DNA of 64,000 nucleotides, taken from assembly GCF_900476395.1 (NCBI RefSeq), contig NZ_UIHB01000010.1:276840-340839 (forward strand). Direction: 5' to 3'. Every line of letters starts with the position of its first letter. Positions within the stretch are counted from its first letter, which is position 1. Positions 1 through 8,433 of this stretch are shown piece by piece. The stretch comes from Xanthomonas euroxanthea. GTDB taxonomy: Bacteria; Pseudomonadota; Gammaproteobacteria; Xanthomonadales; Xanthomonadaceae. The notes below the pieces were generated by a model. It searched no databases and was not told the DNA's origin. It worked only from the letters and a program-made list of their open reading frames with translations. The position numbers were made by a program, and so were the translations under genes.

Positions 1-205
1 CGCGCGCGTCCAGCAGCATGGCGGCGCGGGCGGGGTCCAGCCCTGCGTGGCCGCTGGTGACGGCCAGCGAGGCGAGCGCGGCGCCGGCCAGGACCTGGGG
101 GTCGGTGTCCGGGGCCAGGCGTTGCAGGCTTTGCGCGAAGGCCAGATCCAGCGGGCGCAGCGCGTCGGCCTTGATCAGCGCGCTGAAGAGGTTTGGCTGG
201 TTCAT
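1..205 (-). CDS. recD: RecD, exonuclease V alpha subunit (5' end only)
   Basis: The minus-strand frame opens with ATG at 205 (first residues MNQPNLFSALIKADAL) and runs off the left edge without a stop, so only about 68 codons are visible. RecD is the 5'-3' helicase subunit of the RecBCD recombination and repair enzyme. The call rests on position, directly downstream of recC and recB on the same strand, and on the RecD-like N-terminus, which in this family is a small helical domain preceding the helicase core. The Walker motifs lie outside the window and cannot be checked. The 398-base gap to recB is unusually long for this operon and is filled by dispersed repeats. Confidence 0.85.
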   Translation of the reverse strand, partial: MNQPNLFSALIKADALRPLDLAFAQSLQRLAPDTDPQVLAGAALASLAVTSGHAGLDPARAAMLLDAR

Positions 206-603
206 GGGGTGGACGCCTGGTGGGCGGAGGCGCCGCGGGCGAGTTGTCGATCGGCACGTTTCTGACCCTGCACGACACCCTCACCACAGTCTCCGCTCCG
301 CATCCCGGCCCGCGCGGCGTGGCGCAGGCATTGCCAGGCACGCGCGCCTTGGCGCGCAAGCGGTGTGTGCTCGCCCCGAGGGGCGCGCGGCTTGCGCACA
401 GCGCTGGGCGGGAGTGCGGTCTGTTGGGTCATGGCTCGGATGCTTCGGCGGCGGACGTACCCTCACCCCAACCCCCGCTCCGCGCCCCAGCCCGCGCCAG
501 CGGCGCGGGCGCTCCAAGGCACGCGCGCCAGTGGCGCGCAACCAGCGCCTTATCGCCCCCGGGGGAGCGGGGCTTTGGTGCGTCAGCGGTAAGGGGCTGT
601 GCG
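206..603. other. recB-recD spacer filled with repeat elements
   Basis: These 398 bases between the recB stop and the recD start show no credible gene. They hold one well preserved copy of a roughly 115-base dispersed palindromic element (460-574) and a decayed relative around 298-400 that shares the CAGGCACGCGCGCC block and the CGCCCCG...GGGGCGCG tail. Open frames crossing it are by-products of high GC. Confidence 0.6.
460..574. repeat. dispersed 115-base palindromic element, copy A
   Basis: It starts with CCCTCACCCCAACCCC and ends with GGGGGAGCGGGGCT, so its two ends can pair. Two internal perfect palindromes are visible: CCCGCGCC-AGC-GGCGCGGG and GCGCGCCA-G-TGGCGCGC. A near-identical copy lies at 34235-34348, also between genes. 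It carries no coding capacity and looks like a mobile or REP-like intergenic element of the genus. Confidence 0.75.
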
Positions 604-3600
604 CTAGCGGGCATCGGGCGTGCCTGGGTTGCTGGATGTCGACTCTGGGGCGCTGCCGGCGAACAGGGCATCCAGGGCCTGGACCAGGGCCGGATCGAAG
701 CGCCAGGCGTGGATGCCGGGCGCAACGCAGACGGATGCCGCTTGGATGCCGGGTGCGGCCGCGTCGGACATGGCGTCGCTGGCGACGGCGTCGCGTGCAG
801 GGTCGGAGCCGGAGCCGGAATTGGCCTCGGCATCGCGGGCGCGGTCGGCGCCAGGGTCGGCTGCGGCGTTGCTGTGGGGGTCGGAGCCGGGGTCGGTTGC
901 GGCGCTGCGGGCAGGGTTGAAGCCGGGGTTGGCCTCGGCGCTGCGGGCAGGCTCGAGGCCGGGGCCTGATGCCGGGTTACGGCTGGCGTCCAGGCCGCGG
1001 CAGAACAGATAGCGCACGCCGCCGAAGTCGCGGGCGTAGTCGTAGCCATCGCCCAGGCGGAAACGCAGCCAGCGGTGCAGCGCGACGGTGTAGATCAGCG
1101 CCTGCAACTCGTACTCGCTGTGCGCCATGGCGCGGGCCAGGGCGTCGGCGTCGTAGCTGGGCAGGCGGTTGGATTTGTAGTCAAGCACGTACCAGCGCCC
1201 GTCCACGGTGTAGGTGAGGTCGATCAGGCCGGTCATCAGGCCTTCCAGCCGCTGGCGCGCGCCGAAGGCCTGGCGCTCGCCGACCACGCCAAACCGGTGC
1301 AGCAGTGCCAGCAGTGCCTCGACGCGGGTGGGTCGCATGGCGAAGTGGAATTCCATCTCGTTACGGCGCTGCGGCGCGGGCACGGCGGCCAGGGGGGTGC
1401 CTTCGGGCAACATCACGGTGAGGGTGTGGCCGATCAGGGCGGTGAGCATGGCCAGGCCGTCGTCCCATTCCTTCTCGACGTAGCCGCCGCGTTGCAGCGC
1501 CTCGAGGATGGCGGCGGCCTGCCCTTCGGGTGCGGGTTGGCCGGGCTGCCACGCCTGCCAGGCGGCAAAGTCGCAGCGCTCGAACACGTCGTGCATTACC
1601 ACGCCGAAGCGGTTGCCGGCAAAGCGCGGGTCGAAGGCGTCGACCTCGGTGGCCACCGCGATCGCCTCGCTGCCGGCGGGCTCGTCGCTGCCGCCGCTGC
1701 CGACCACCGTGGCGCTGGCCATCGGGTCGGTGGCGGCGCCGGCATCGGCATTGGCCAGCTGGGTAAAGCTGTAGACCCACCAGTCCGGGGCGATATGCCG
1801 CTGCGGGGTGCGCGCGGGCGGCACCTGCGCCTCGACCGGCGGCGGCAGCCGCGGCAGGGTGGCCGGTGGCGTGGACGTGTCCACCACCACCGCGCCCTCG
1901 CCGGCCGCGCCCTGCAGCGCGTCGAGCGCGCGCAGCATGCCGGACAGTGCAGTGCGCTCGTGCTGGTGGAACGGGCCGCTGGCGATCCACAGCGCGTGCT
2001 CGGCACGGGTCAGGCCGACGTAGAGCAGGCGCGCGTCTTCGGCGCGTTGTTCCTGCTTCCAGGCCGCTTCGGCGACGCTCCAGCTTGGGTCGTCTTTGTC
2101 AGTCTTCCAGTGCAGCTGGCGGCCGAGCTCCGGCGCATGCACCACGCAATGGCGGCCGGCGCCCTTGTCGCTGCGGCCGATGCCGATGTACGGCAGGAAC
2201 ACCAGCGGATATTCCAGGCCCTTGCTCTTGTGCAGGGTGACGATCTGCACGCGGCGCGCGTCCGATTCCAGCCGCAGCTGCTGGGCTTCGTCGTTGTCGT
2301 CGGCATTGGCGATGCGGCGCGACAGCCAGTCGACCAGGCCGTGCGGGCCGAGTGCGCGGGCGTCGGCCTCCTGCAGCAGTTCGGCCAGCTGCAGGTAGTT
2401 GGTGAGGCGGCGCTCGCCATCGCCCAGGGCGAGCAGGCGTTGCCCGTGCGCGGCGCCCAGCTCGCCGATCAAGGCCAGCGGGCCGCCGCGTTGCCAGCGC
2501 TCGCGCCAGTCCAGCGCCTGTTGCTGCCAGCGGCGGTGACGCTCGCCATCGTGTGCGAGCGCGGCGATGGCGGCGGCGTCCGCGCCGATCAGCACGGTGG
2601 CCAGCGCGGCGCGCAGGCGGCTGTCGTCACCCGGGTCGAGCAAGGCCTGCAGCAAGGCCAGCAGTTCTAGCGCTTCGTCGGTGGCGAACAAGCTCTGTTT
2701 GCCTGCGGCCACCGCAGGGATGCCCACCGCGCCCAGCGCCTGTTGCATGCGCGTGGCCTCGCCGTGGCTGCGCACCAGCACGGCGATATCGCCGGCCTGC
2801 ACCGGGCGCGCGTTGATGGTGGCGGTGCCGTCGCGGCCACCGGCCAGCCAGCCGCGGATCGCCGCCACGCAGGCGGCGGTGGCCAGCTCGCGGGCGCGGC
2901 CGGCGCTCCAGGGTTTGGGCTTGCCTTTCGCAGGCGGCGGCGGTTCCGGCGCACGCCACAGCGTCAGCGCCGGGGCGGCGGCGCCATCGCGTTGCAGGTC
3001 GGCATCCGCCCGCTTGGTGCCGGGCTGCACCGGGTGGAAGGCGATGCCGTCGGTGAGGAAGGCCTCGGTATAGCCGGCCTGTGCGTACAACGCGTCGATG
3101 GCCGCCAGCACGCCGGGGCGCGAGCGGAAGTTGTGGCTCAGCGGCGGGGCGAGTTCGGCAGTGACCGCGGCGGCCAGATAGGTGCGCACATCGCCGCCAC
3201 GGAAGCCGTAAATGGCCTGCTTGGGGTCGCCGATCAGAAACAGCGCCGGCGCCAGGCCGGCCGCGCGCGCGAGCGGGCCTTCGCCGAACACGTTGGAGAA
3301 GATCGCCCACTGGCGGTCGTCGGTGTCCTGAAATTCGTCCACCAGCGCGATGGCGTATTGCGCGCGCAGCCGCGTGACCAGGGTGCCGGCCTGCGCGCCT
3401 TCCAGCGCGTGCGCAACGCCATCGACCAGGTCGTCGTAGGTCTGCACGCGGCGCTGGCGCTTGAGCAGTGCCAGCCGCGCGATGGCGTCCTCGCGTAGGG
3501 CGTGCAGCAGGCGGATGCGGCGACGTGTGCGCCATTGTTCGACACGCGCCAGCGCGGCGAGATAGCCGTCGATCTCGTGGCTCAGCGGCGAGGCCGGGGT

Positions 3601-4653
3601 GCGCTCGACGAACTTCTTGTTGGTACCGGCGGCCAGGTCCGCGGCGGTCAGCTTGATCAGCTTGGGATGCGGGGCGGTGTTGACCGATGGCGCGGCGGCG
3701 AAGCTGTCGAACCAATGCCACAGCGAGGCCAGCCACTCGGGTTTGTAGCTGACCTTGCTCAGGATGCCGCCGTCGATGGCGGCCATCAGGGTGTCGAAAA
3801 ACGCGGTGCCATGCGCCTGGAATGCGGCGGCCAGAGCGGTACTGGCGTCCTGCACGGCCTGCAGCAGCGCAGCGGAATCGTCTGGGGTGGTGGCGGCCGC
3901 CGGCAGCAGCGTTGGATGGCGCACCAGTGCGCGCAGATCGCTGGCCAATGCCTCCGGGCCGCCCGACCACAGCGCGATCAGGTCTTCGGCCATCGCCGCA
4001 TCGGCGGCGCGCTGGCGCCACAGGTCGGCGGCGACTTCGCCGAGCAGTTCGCGGTCGTTGGCGAGCAGTTCCGGTGCGGCGAAGGCCTGGCCGCTTTCCA
4101 GCGCATGCTCGCGCAGCACGCGCGCGCAGAAGCCGTGGATGGTGAACACCGCGGCCAGGTCGATTTCTTCCACCGCCTGTTGCAGGCGGCGGCGCAAGGC
4201 GGCCGGTGTCTCGGTGCCTTTGGCCAGGTGGGTGGCGAGGATGGCGCGGGTGAGCAGGACGTCAGGCGCGTCCTGTAGGAGCGGACCTGGCCGCGACGGG
4301 TCGTTGGCGAAGTCGGTCGCGGCCGGGGCCGCTCCTACAAGAGCCGATGCGCCATTGGGCGCCGGTGTTGTGGGCAAGTCGGTCGCGGCCGGGGCCGCTC
4401 CTACGGGGGTCTCGGGGACCAGGGTTGCGGCCAGCACCAGGCGCTCGCGGATGCGGCGGCGCAGTTCCTGGGTGGCGGCCTCGGTGAAGGTGACGGCGAG
4501 GATCTGGCCGATGCGCAGGCCGCGCTCGACCACCAGCCGGGTGAACAGCGTGGCCAGGGTGAAGGTCTTGCCGGTGCCGGCGCTGGCCTCGATCAGGCGC
4601 ACGCCATGCAGCGGCAGGTGCAGGTACGGGTCGGTGACGGGGCTGGCGCTCAT
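604..4653 (-). CDS. recB: RecB, exonuclease V beta subunit (with in-frame insertions)
   Basis: RecB is the 3'-5' helicase and nuclease subunit of RecBCD, which processes double-strand breaks. The ATG at 4653 overlaps the recC stop (ATGA), which fixes the start; the protein is 1349 residues, longer than the usual 1180-1250. A Walker A motif (EASAGTGKTFTLA, about residues 20-32), the UvrD-type helicase core (DEFQDTD, GDPKQAIYGFRGGD, LHKSKGLEYPLV) and a C-terminal nuclease with GLMTGLIDLTY...VLDYKSN are all present. Two additions explain the length: residues 84-127 are encoded by a REP palindrome array, and about residues 1220-1305 are a degenerate 12-residue repeat rich in Ala, Asp, Pro and Ser, inserted before the final IHAWRFDPALVQALDALF-like segment. 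Both keep the frame, so the protein is probably functional. Confidence 0.96.
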   Translation of the reverse strand: MSASPVTDPYLHLPLHGVRLIEASAGTGKTFTLATLFTRLVVERGLRIGQILAVTFTEAATQELRRRIRERLVLAATLVPETPVGAAPAATDLPTTPAPNGASALVGAAPAATDFANDPSRPGPLLQDAPDVLLTRAILATHLAKGTETPAALRRRLQQAVEEIDLAAVFTIHGFCARVLREHALESGQAFAAPELLANDRELLGEVAADLWRQRAADAAMAEDLIALWSGGPEALASDLRALVRHPTLLPAAATTPDDSAALLQAVQDASTALAAAFQAHGTAFFDTLMAAIDGGILSKVSYKPEWLASLWHWFDSFAAAPSVNTAPHPKLIKLTAADLAAGTNKKFVERTPASPLSHEIDGYLAALARVEQWRTRRRIRLLHALREDAIARLALLKRQRRVQTYDDLVDGVAHALEGAQAGTLVTRLRAQYAIALVDEFQDTDDRQWAIFSNVFGEGPLARAAGLAPALFLIGDPKQAIYGFRGGDVRTYLAAAVTAELAPPLSHNFRSRPGVLAAIDALYAQAGYTEAFLTDGIAFHPVQPGTKRADADLQRDGAAAPALTLWRAPEPPPPAKGKPKPWSAGRARELATAACVAAIRGWLAGGRDGTATINARPVQAGDIAVLVRSHGEATRMQQALGAVGIPAVAAGKQSLFATDEALELLALLQALLDPGDDSRLRAALATVLIGADAAAIAALAHDGERHRRWQQQALDWRERWQRGGPLALIGELGAAHGQRLLALGDGERRLTNYLQLAELLQEADARALGPHGLVDWLSRRIANADDNDEAQQLRLESDARRVQIVTLHKSKGLEYPLVFLPYIGIGRSDKGAGRHCVVHAPELGRQLHWKTDKDDPSWSVAEAAWKQEQRAEDARLLYVGLTRAEHALWIASGPFHQHERTALSGMLRALDALQGAAGEGAVVVDTSTPPATLPRLPPPVEAQVPPARTPQRHIAPDWWVYSFTQLANADAGAATDPMASATVVGSGGSDEPAGSEAIAVATEVDAFDPRFAGNRFGVVMHDVFERCDFAAWQAWQPGQPAPEGQAAAILEALQRGGYVEKEWDDGLAMLTALIGHTLTVMLPEGTPLAAVPAPQRRNEMEFHFAMRPTRVEALLALLHRFGVVGERQAFGARQRLEGLMTGLIDLTYTVDGRWYVLDYKSNRLPSYDADALARAMAHSEYELQALIYTVALHRWLRFRLGDGYDYARDFGGVRYLFCRGLDASRNPASGPGLEPARSAEANPGFNPARSAATDPGSDPHSNAAADPGADRARDAEANSGSGSDPARDAVASDAMSDAAAPGIQAASVCVAPGIHAWRFDPALVQALDALFAGSAPESTSSNPGTPDAR
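770..995. repeat. 36-base degenerate tandem repeat in the 3' part of recB
   Basis: About six units of 12 codons encode variants of ANPGFNPARSAA / TDPGSDPHSNAA / ADPGADRARDAE. They sit between the conserved RecB nuclease segment (GGVRYLFCRGLD) and the terminal helix segment, where other RecB proteins have only a short linker. The length in multiples of three preserves the frame. Copy number may vary between strains. Confidence 0.7.
4275..4404. repeat. REP palindrome array inside recB
   Basis: GTAGGAGCGGACCTGGCCGC at 4275 pairs with the inverted mate GCGGCCGGGGCCGCTCCTAC ending at 4338; an identical 23-base mate recurs at 4382-4404, 66 bases further on. The same GTAGGAGCG...CGCTCCTAC type occurs between genes at 23918-23985 and 54795-54862. 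Inside recB it is translated in frame, giving the motif VGAAPAATD twice. REP elements are normally intergenic and spread by RAYT transposases; no RAYT gene is present in this window. Confidence 0.9.
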
Positions 4654-7600
4654 TCGGCCTCCTCCTGCGCGCCGTGCCAGTGGCGCCAGCTCTCGACCAG
4701 GCGCTGCGGATCCAGCGTGGCGTCGGCGTTGCCGCGCTCGAGCAGGTCGTACACGCGGTGGCTGGTGGTGGCGAACTCGGCGAAGCGCTGTGCATCGGCG
4801 AACGGGTCGCGGCCGCGGTTGACCAGGCGCAGTTCCGGGCTGTGCGATTCGCTCCAGCCGAAGCTGGACTGCCACTGCCCGGCGGCCTCCTTGATGGCCT
4901 TGTCCAGGTCGTCGCCGCGCGCGGCCTGGTGATATTTCCAGCTGCTGTAGGGCGCGAAGGCCAGCGGCGCCTGCAGGCCGTGCCGATATAGCTGCAACAG
5001 TGCGGCCAATGCAGTTTGCGCCTGCGCCTGCGACAGCGGTTCGAGGTCGATGGGATGCGGGCCTAACCCGTCTTCGTGTTCGAAGAAGCGCACATACGGC
5101 GCATGCTCGCCGGCAGCGCGCAGCAGCAGCCATTCCAGGCCGTGACGGATCGCGCTGCGGCCGCTGAGCGCGCCGACCTGCACCCGCCCCACCCCGCTCG
5201 CATACCAGCCGGGCACGCGGCCGTGCACCTCGACATCGCCGATCTGCACCTGCAGCCGGTGCGACTGCGCTGGCGCCTCGCCGCGCCATTGCCGGAATGC
5301 CTCGGCATACGGGCGCAATTGCGCCACCCGCTCATCGAGCTGGCGTCGCCCCAGCGGCCCGGACGGCAGCAGCGCACGCGCGCGCAGGCGCTCGTAGAGC
5401 CGGCCGGTGTCGCCGGCCAGTGCGGCGTCGAACACATGCTGCTGCAGGCCGTATTGGTCCAGCCCGCGCGTGGGCGCCAGCAGCGGCTCCAGGTCGCTGT
5501 CTTCGCTGGCCGGGTCGGGCAAGCGCATGCCGAGGCGATGGCGCAGGAACTGCCCGGCCGGGTCGGAAAACAGGCGGCGCAGGTCGTCGATCGAGACGCT
5601 GCCCGGCACTGCGCTGTCGTCGGCCGGCAACGCACCGGCCACCCACGGCGCGAGCGGCTGGCGCTGGCCGACCAGGCTGTCCACCGACGGTCGCCATTGG
5701 CGGCGATAACTGAAACGGCGCGGGTCGGCGCCGTGATCGCCCGGCGCACCGAAGGCGGCGGCGGCGAAGGGCTGCAACGGATGCTCCACCACCAGCGTGG
5801 CGATCGCCTGCGGCTCGGCGTGGTACTGCGCGGCGCTGCCCAGCAGTTCGCTGACCAGCACCGACGGTTCGCGCGCGCTGCCATCGCGCGCATCGGCGCC
5901 GAGATAGCTCAGGTAGAACACCTCCTGCGCAGAGGCGAACAACTGCAGAAACAGGAACCTGTCGTCCTCGCGGGTTGAACGGTCGCCATGCCGGCGGCGC
6001 TCGGTGCCCAGCTCGGCCGTGAGGCGATTGAGCCCGGCGGCCGGGTCGCGGCGCGGGAAATCGCCATCGTTCATGCCGAGCAGGCAGATCACGCGGAACG
6101 GCAGCAGGCGCATCGGCACCATGCGGCCGAAGCTGATGCCGCCGGTGAGCAGCGGCGCGCGCGTGTCCGACTCGCCCAGCACCGCGGCGAAGTGCGCACG
6201 CACCACCTCGGCCGGCACATCGCCTGCGTAATCGGCGCGCACCGCATCGCGGGCGAACTGGTCGATCAGGCTGCGCAAGCGGTCCAGCGCGCGCTGCGCG
6301 CGCGGTGCCGACGGCGCCTTCGGAATCAACGCATCCAGCAGGCCGAGCAGACGCTCGCGCCACTCGACTGGCGTCATCGCCTTGGCCAATACCGACTGGT
6401 GGCGTTCGAGCACGCCCAGCAAGTGCAACAGCGTGTCCAGTGCGGCCAACGCGCTGCCTTCCAGCTGCGGCCAGGGCGCCACGCCCTCGATATCGTCGTC
6501 GGCGCCACTGGCATGGCCGAGCAGCAGCCGGTCCAGCGCGAAGCGCCAGGTGTAGGCATCGTCGCTCGGTGCCTGGTGCTGACGCCGATGCGCCGCATCC
6601 AGCCCCCAGCGCGCGCCGGCCGCGTGCAGCCAGCCGCGCAGGCGTTCCAGCCCGGCTTCGTCCAGGCCGGCGGCCTCGGCGATCGGCGCGCTGGCCAGCA
6701 GGTCGAGAATCTCGTGCAGGCCGAAGCGTGCGATCGGCAGGCCGAGCAAGGTGAGGAACACCTCGGCCAGCGGCTCGCTGGCCAACGGGCTGGCATCGGC
6801 CAGCGCGTACGGCAGCGCGTCGTCGTTGCCGTGGCTGCCGAACACCGCGTCCAGGTACGGCACGTACGGGTCGATGTCCGGCGACAGCACCGCGATCTCG
6901 CGTGGCTGCAGTGGCGGGTCGAAGCGTGGGTCGTCGAGCAAGGCGCGCAGCTGGTCGTGCAGCACCTGCAGCTCGCGCAGCCGCGTGTGGCAGGCATGCA
7001 CCTGCAGGCTGGGGTCGTGCAGATTCACCGTCGGTAATGCGGCAGGCACGCCTGGCGCGCGGCGATGGAACAGGTCGCTCTGCATGCGGCGCAGCAGGCT
7101 GTCGCCCAGGCCGCCGTCGGCCAGTGCGCGGCGGCCGGACTCCAGCGGGTCGGCGTAGACGGCGATCTCGGCCAGCGGATGCACCACCTCGTAATCGCCG
7201 ACCAACGCCATGAAGTCGCGCCCGGCCGCGCCCCAGGCCTGCAGCAGCGGGTTTTCCTGTACCTGCTCGGCAAACAGCTGCACCGCGCCGTCTTCGCGGC
7301 GACGTTGCCACAGGGTCTGCAGATCGCCCCAGTACCCTTGCGTGGGCGTGGGCAGATAGAAATGCAGCGTGCCCACGCGCGCCTGCGTGGCCAGCACGCG
7401 CAGCACGTCGGGCGAAATATTCAGGATGGCAAAGGCGAACAGGCGCCTGGGCAAGCCCTGCGGCAGCGGGCCATCCGGGCGCGCGTAGCGATCCAGGTAC
7501 TGGCCGATGCGGCGCGCGCGGTATTGCCGGCCGGCGGCGATGCTGCGCCACAGCCGCGCCTGCGGATCATCGGGGTCGGCGCCGCCTTCCCAGCGCAGCA

Positions 7601-8066
7601 ACCAGTCGCGTCGCCAGGCCTGGTACTTCTCGAACACGTTGCCCAGCTCGCCGGCCAATGCCCAGGGCTTGAGCGCATCGCCATCGGACAGATAACCGGC
7701 CAACGGCGCCAATGCCGCATCGCTGCCCAGGTCGGCCTGCAATGCGGCATACAACCGCCACTGTGTGGTGGCCATGTCCAGATCGTCGTCGGCCGGGCCG
7801 AGATTGCACTCCAGCGCGCGCGCGACGAATTCGCCGGGGGTGAGGAATTCCAGGTTGGCGGCCACGCCGTGCTCGGCCGCCAGCGTGGACTGCAGCCAGC
7901 GCCGCATCGCCACCTGCGGAATCAGCACCACCTCCGGCTGCAGCAACGGCTGCTCCGGCACCGGCCGGCGCAGCTCCTGGGCGAGCAAGGCGGCCAGCGT
8001 ATCCAGCGCATTTGAGGGATAGAGGCGGAAATCGGGCGCGGAAGTGGCGTGCATGCGTGCGTGCAT
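4650..8066 (-). CDS. recC: RecC, exonuclease V gamma subunit
   Basis: RecC is the Chi-recognising scaffold subunit of RecBCD. The 1138-residue product begins at one of two close ATGs (8066 or 8054; the second gives MHATSAPDFRLYPSNALD). The N-terminal dead helicase domain (LYPSNALDTLAALLAQEL, PQVAMRRWLQ), the segment FAILNISPDVLRVLATQ, the TGGISFGRMVPMRLLPFRV region and the C-terminal degenerate nuclease domain follow the usual family order and length. It overlaps recB by four bases, and recD follows, giving the order recC-recB-recD on the minus strand. No promoter was identified; the upstream 367 bases hold only a terminator-like hairpin. Confidence 0.95.
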   Translation of the reverse strand: MHARMHATSAPDFRLYPSNALDTLAALLAQELRRPVPEQPLLQPEVVLIPQVAMRRWLQSTLAAEHGVAANLEFLTPGEFVARALECNLGPADDDLDMATTQWRLYAALQADLGSDAALAPLAGYLSDGDALKPWALAGELGNVFEKYQAWRRDWLLRWEGGADPDDPQARLWRSIAAGRQYRARRIGQYLDRYARPDGPLPQGLPRRLFAFAILNISPDVLRVLATQARVGTLHFYLPTPTQGYWGDLQTLWQRRREDGAVQLFAEQVQENPLLQAWGAAGRDFMALVGDYEVVHPLAEIAVYADPLESGRRALADGGLGDSLLRRMQSDLFHRRAPGVPAALPTVNLHDPSLQVHACHTRLRELQVLHDQLRALLDDPRFDPPLQPREIAVLSPDIDPYVPYLDAVFGSHGNDDALPYALADASPLASEPLAEVFLTLLGLPIARFGLHEILDLLASAPIAEAAGLDEAGLERLRGWLHAAGARWGLDAAHRRQHQAPSDDAYTWRFALDRLLLGHASGADDDIEGVAPWPQLEGSALAALDTLLHLLGVLERHQSVLAKAMTPVEWRERLLGLLDALIPKAPSAPRAQRALDRLRSLIDQFARDAVRADYAGDVPAEVVRAHFAAVLGESDTRAPLLTGGISFGRMVPMRLLPFRVICLLGMNDGDFPRRDPAAGLNRLTAELGTERRRHGDRSTREDDRFLFLQLFASAQEVFYLSYLGADARDGSAREPSVLVSELLGSAAQYHAEPQAIATLVVEHPLQPFAAAAFGAPGDHGADPRRFSYRRQWRPSVDSLVGQRQPLAPWVAGALPADDSAVPGSVSIDDLRRLFSDPAGQFLRHRLGMRLPDPASEDSDLEPLLAPTRGLDQYGLQQHVFDAALAGDTGRLYERLRARALLPSGPLGRRQLDERVAQLRPYAEAFRQWRGEAPAQSHRLQVQIGDVEVHGRVPGWYASGVGRVQVGALSGRSAIRHGLEWLLLRAAGEHAPYVRFFEHEDGLGPHPIDLEPLSQAQAQTALAALLQLYRHGLQAPLAFAPYSSWKYHQAARGDDLDKAIKEAAGQWQSSFGWSESHSPELRLVNRGRDPFADAQRFAEFATTSHRVYDLLERGNADATLDPQRLVESWRHWHGAQEEAE

Positions 8067-8433
8067 TGTGCCGGATGCGGCCGTGCTGCGCTGTTTGCCA
8101 AGGATCTGCATGCAGCGATCGGTGCCGATGCCCAGGGCTGTCCTGTGACATGGGCAACTGCTCAGCCGCGCGTGGCGATCGACTGCCGACGCGCGGCGGA
8201 CCCGACCAAACCCGACACCGGCAGGAAAGCAGACAGGCGGACCAGGCTGCACGTTGGCTTCGATGCACTGCGGCCGATGCGCTTGGCGGCCTGTCTACAA
8301 CTCCCCGTCGACCAATGCGCAGCGCAGCGCCAACGCAGCCATGCAACACATACCGCCGGCGGCATCACAAACGCGATGGGCCGGGGTAGTCGCCCGGCCC
8401 ATCGCGTTGCTCAGTGCATGACGCTGGAGACGA
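8067..8433. other. spacer between recC and the autotransporter gene
   Basis: These 367 bases have no convincing gene. The only clear structure is the long hairpin at 8370-8408 just after the autotransporter stop. The recC promoter is expected here but no good -35/-10 pair stood out. Confidence 0.5.
8370..8408 (-). terminator. 16-bp hairpin after the autotransporter gene
   Basis: AACGCGATGGGCCGGG at 8370-8385 is perfectly complementary to 8393-8408, with a seven-base loop. It begins 25 bases past the stop at 8434. On the minus strand only TTT follows, so it is a strong hairpin with a weak U-tract. Confidence 0.65.

Noticed and set aside
4654..5289. upstream extension of the recB frame
   Set aside because: It is the recC coding region read in another frame; the ATG at 4653 overlapping the recC stop is the real start.
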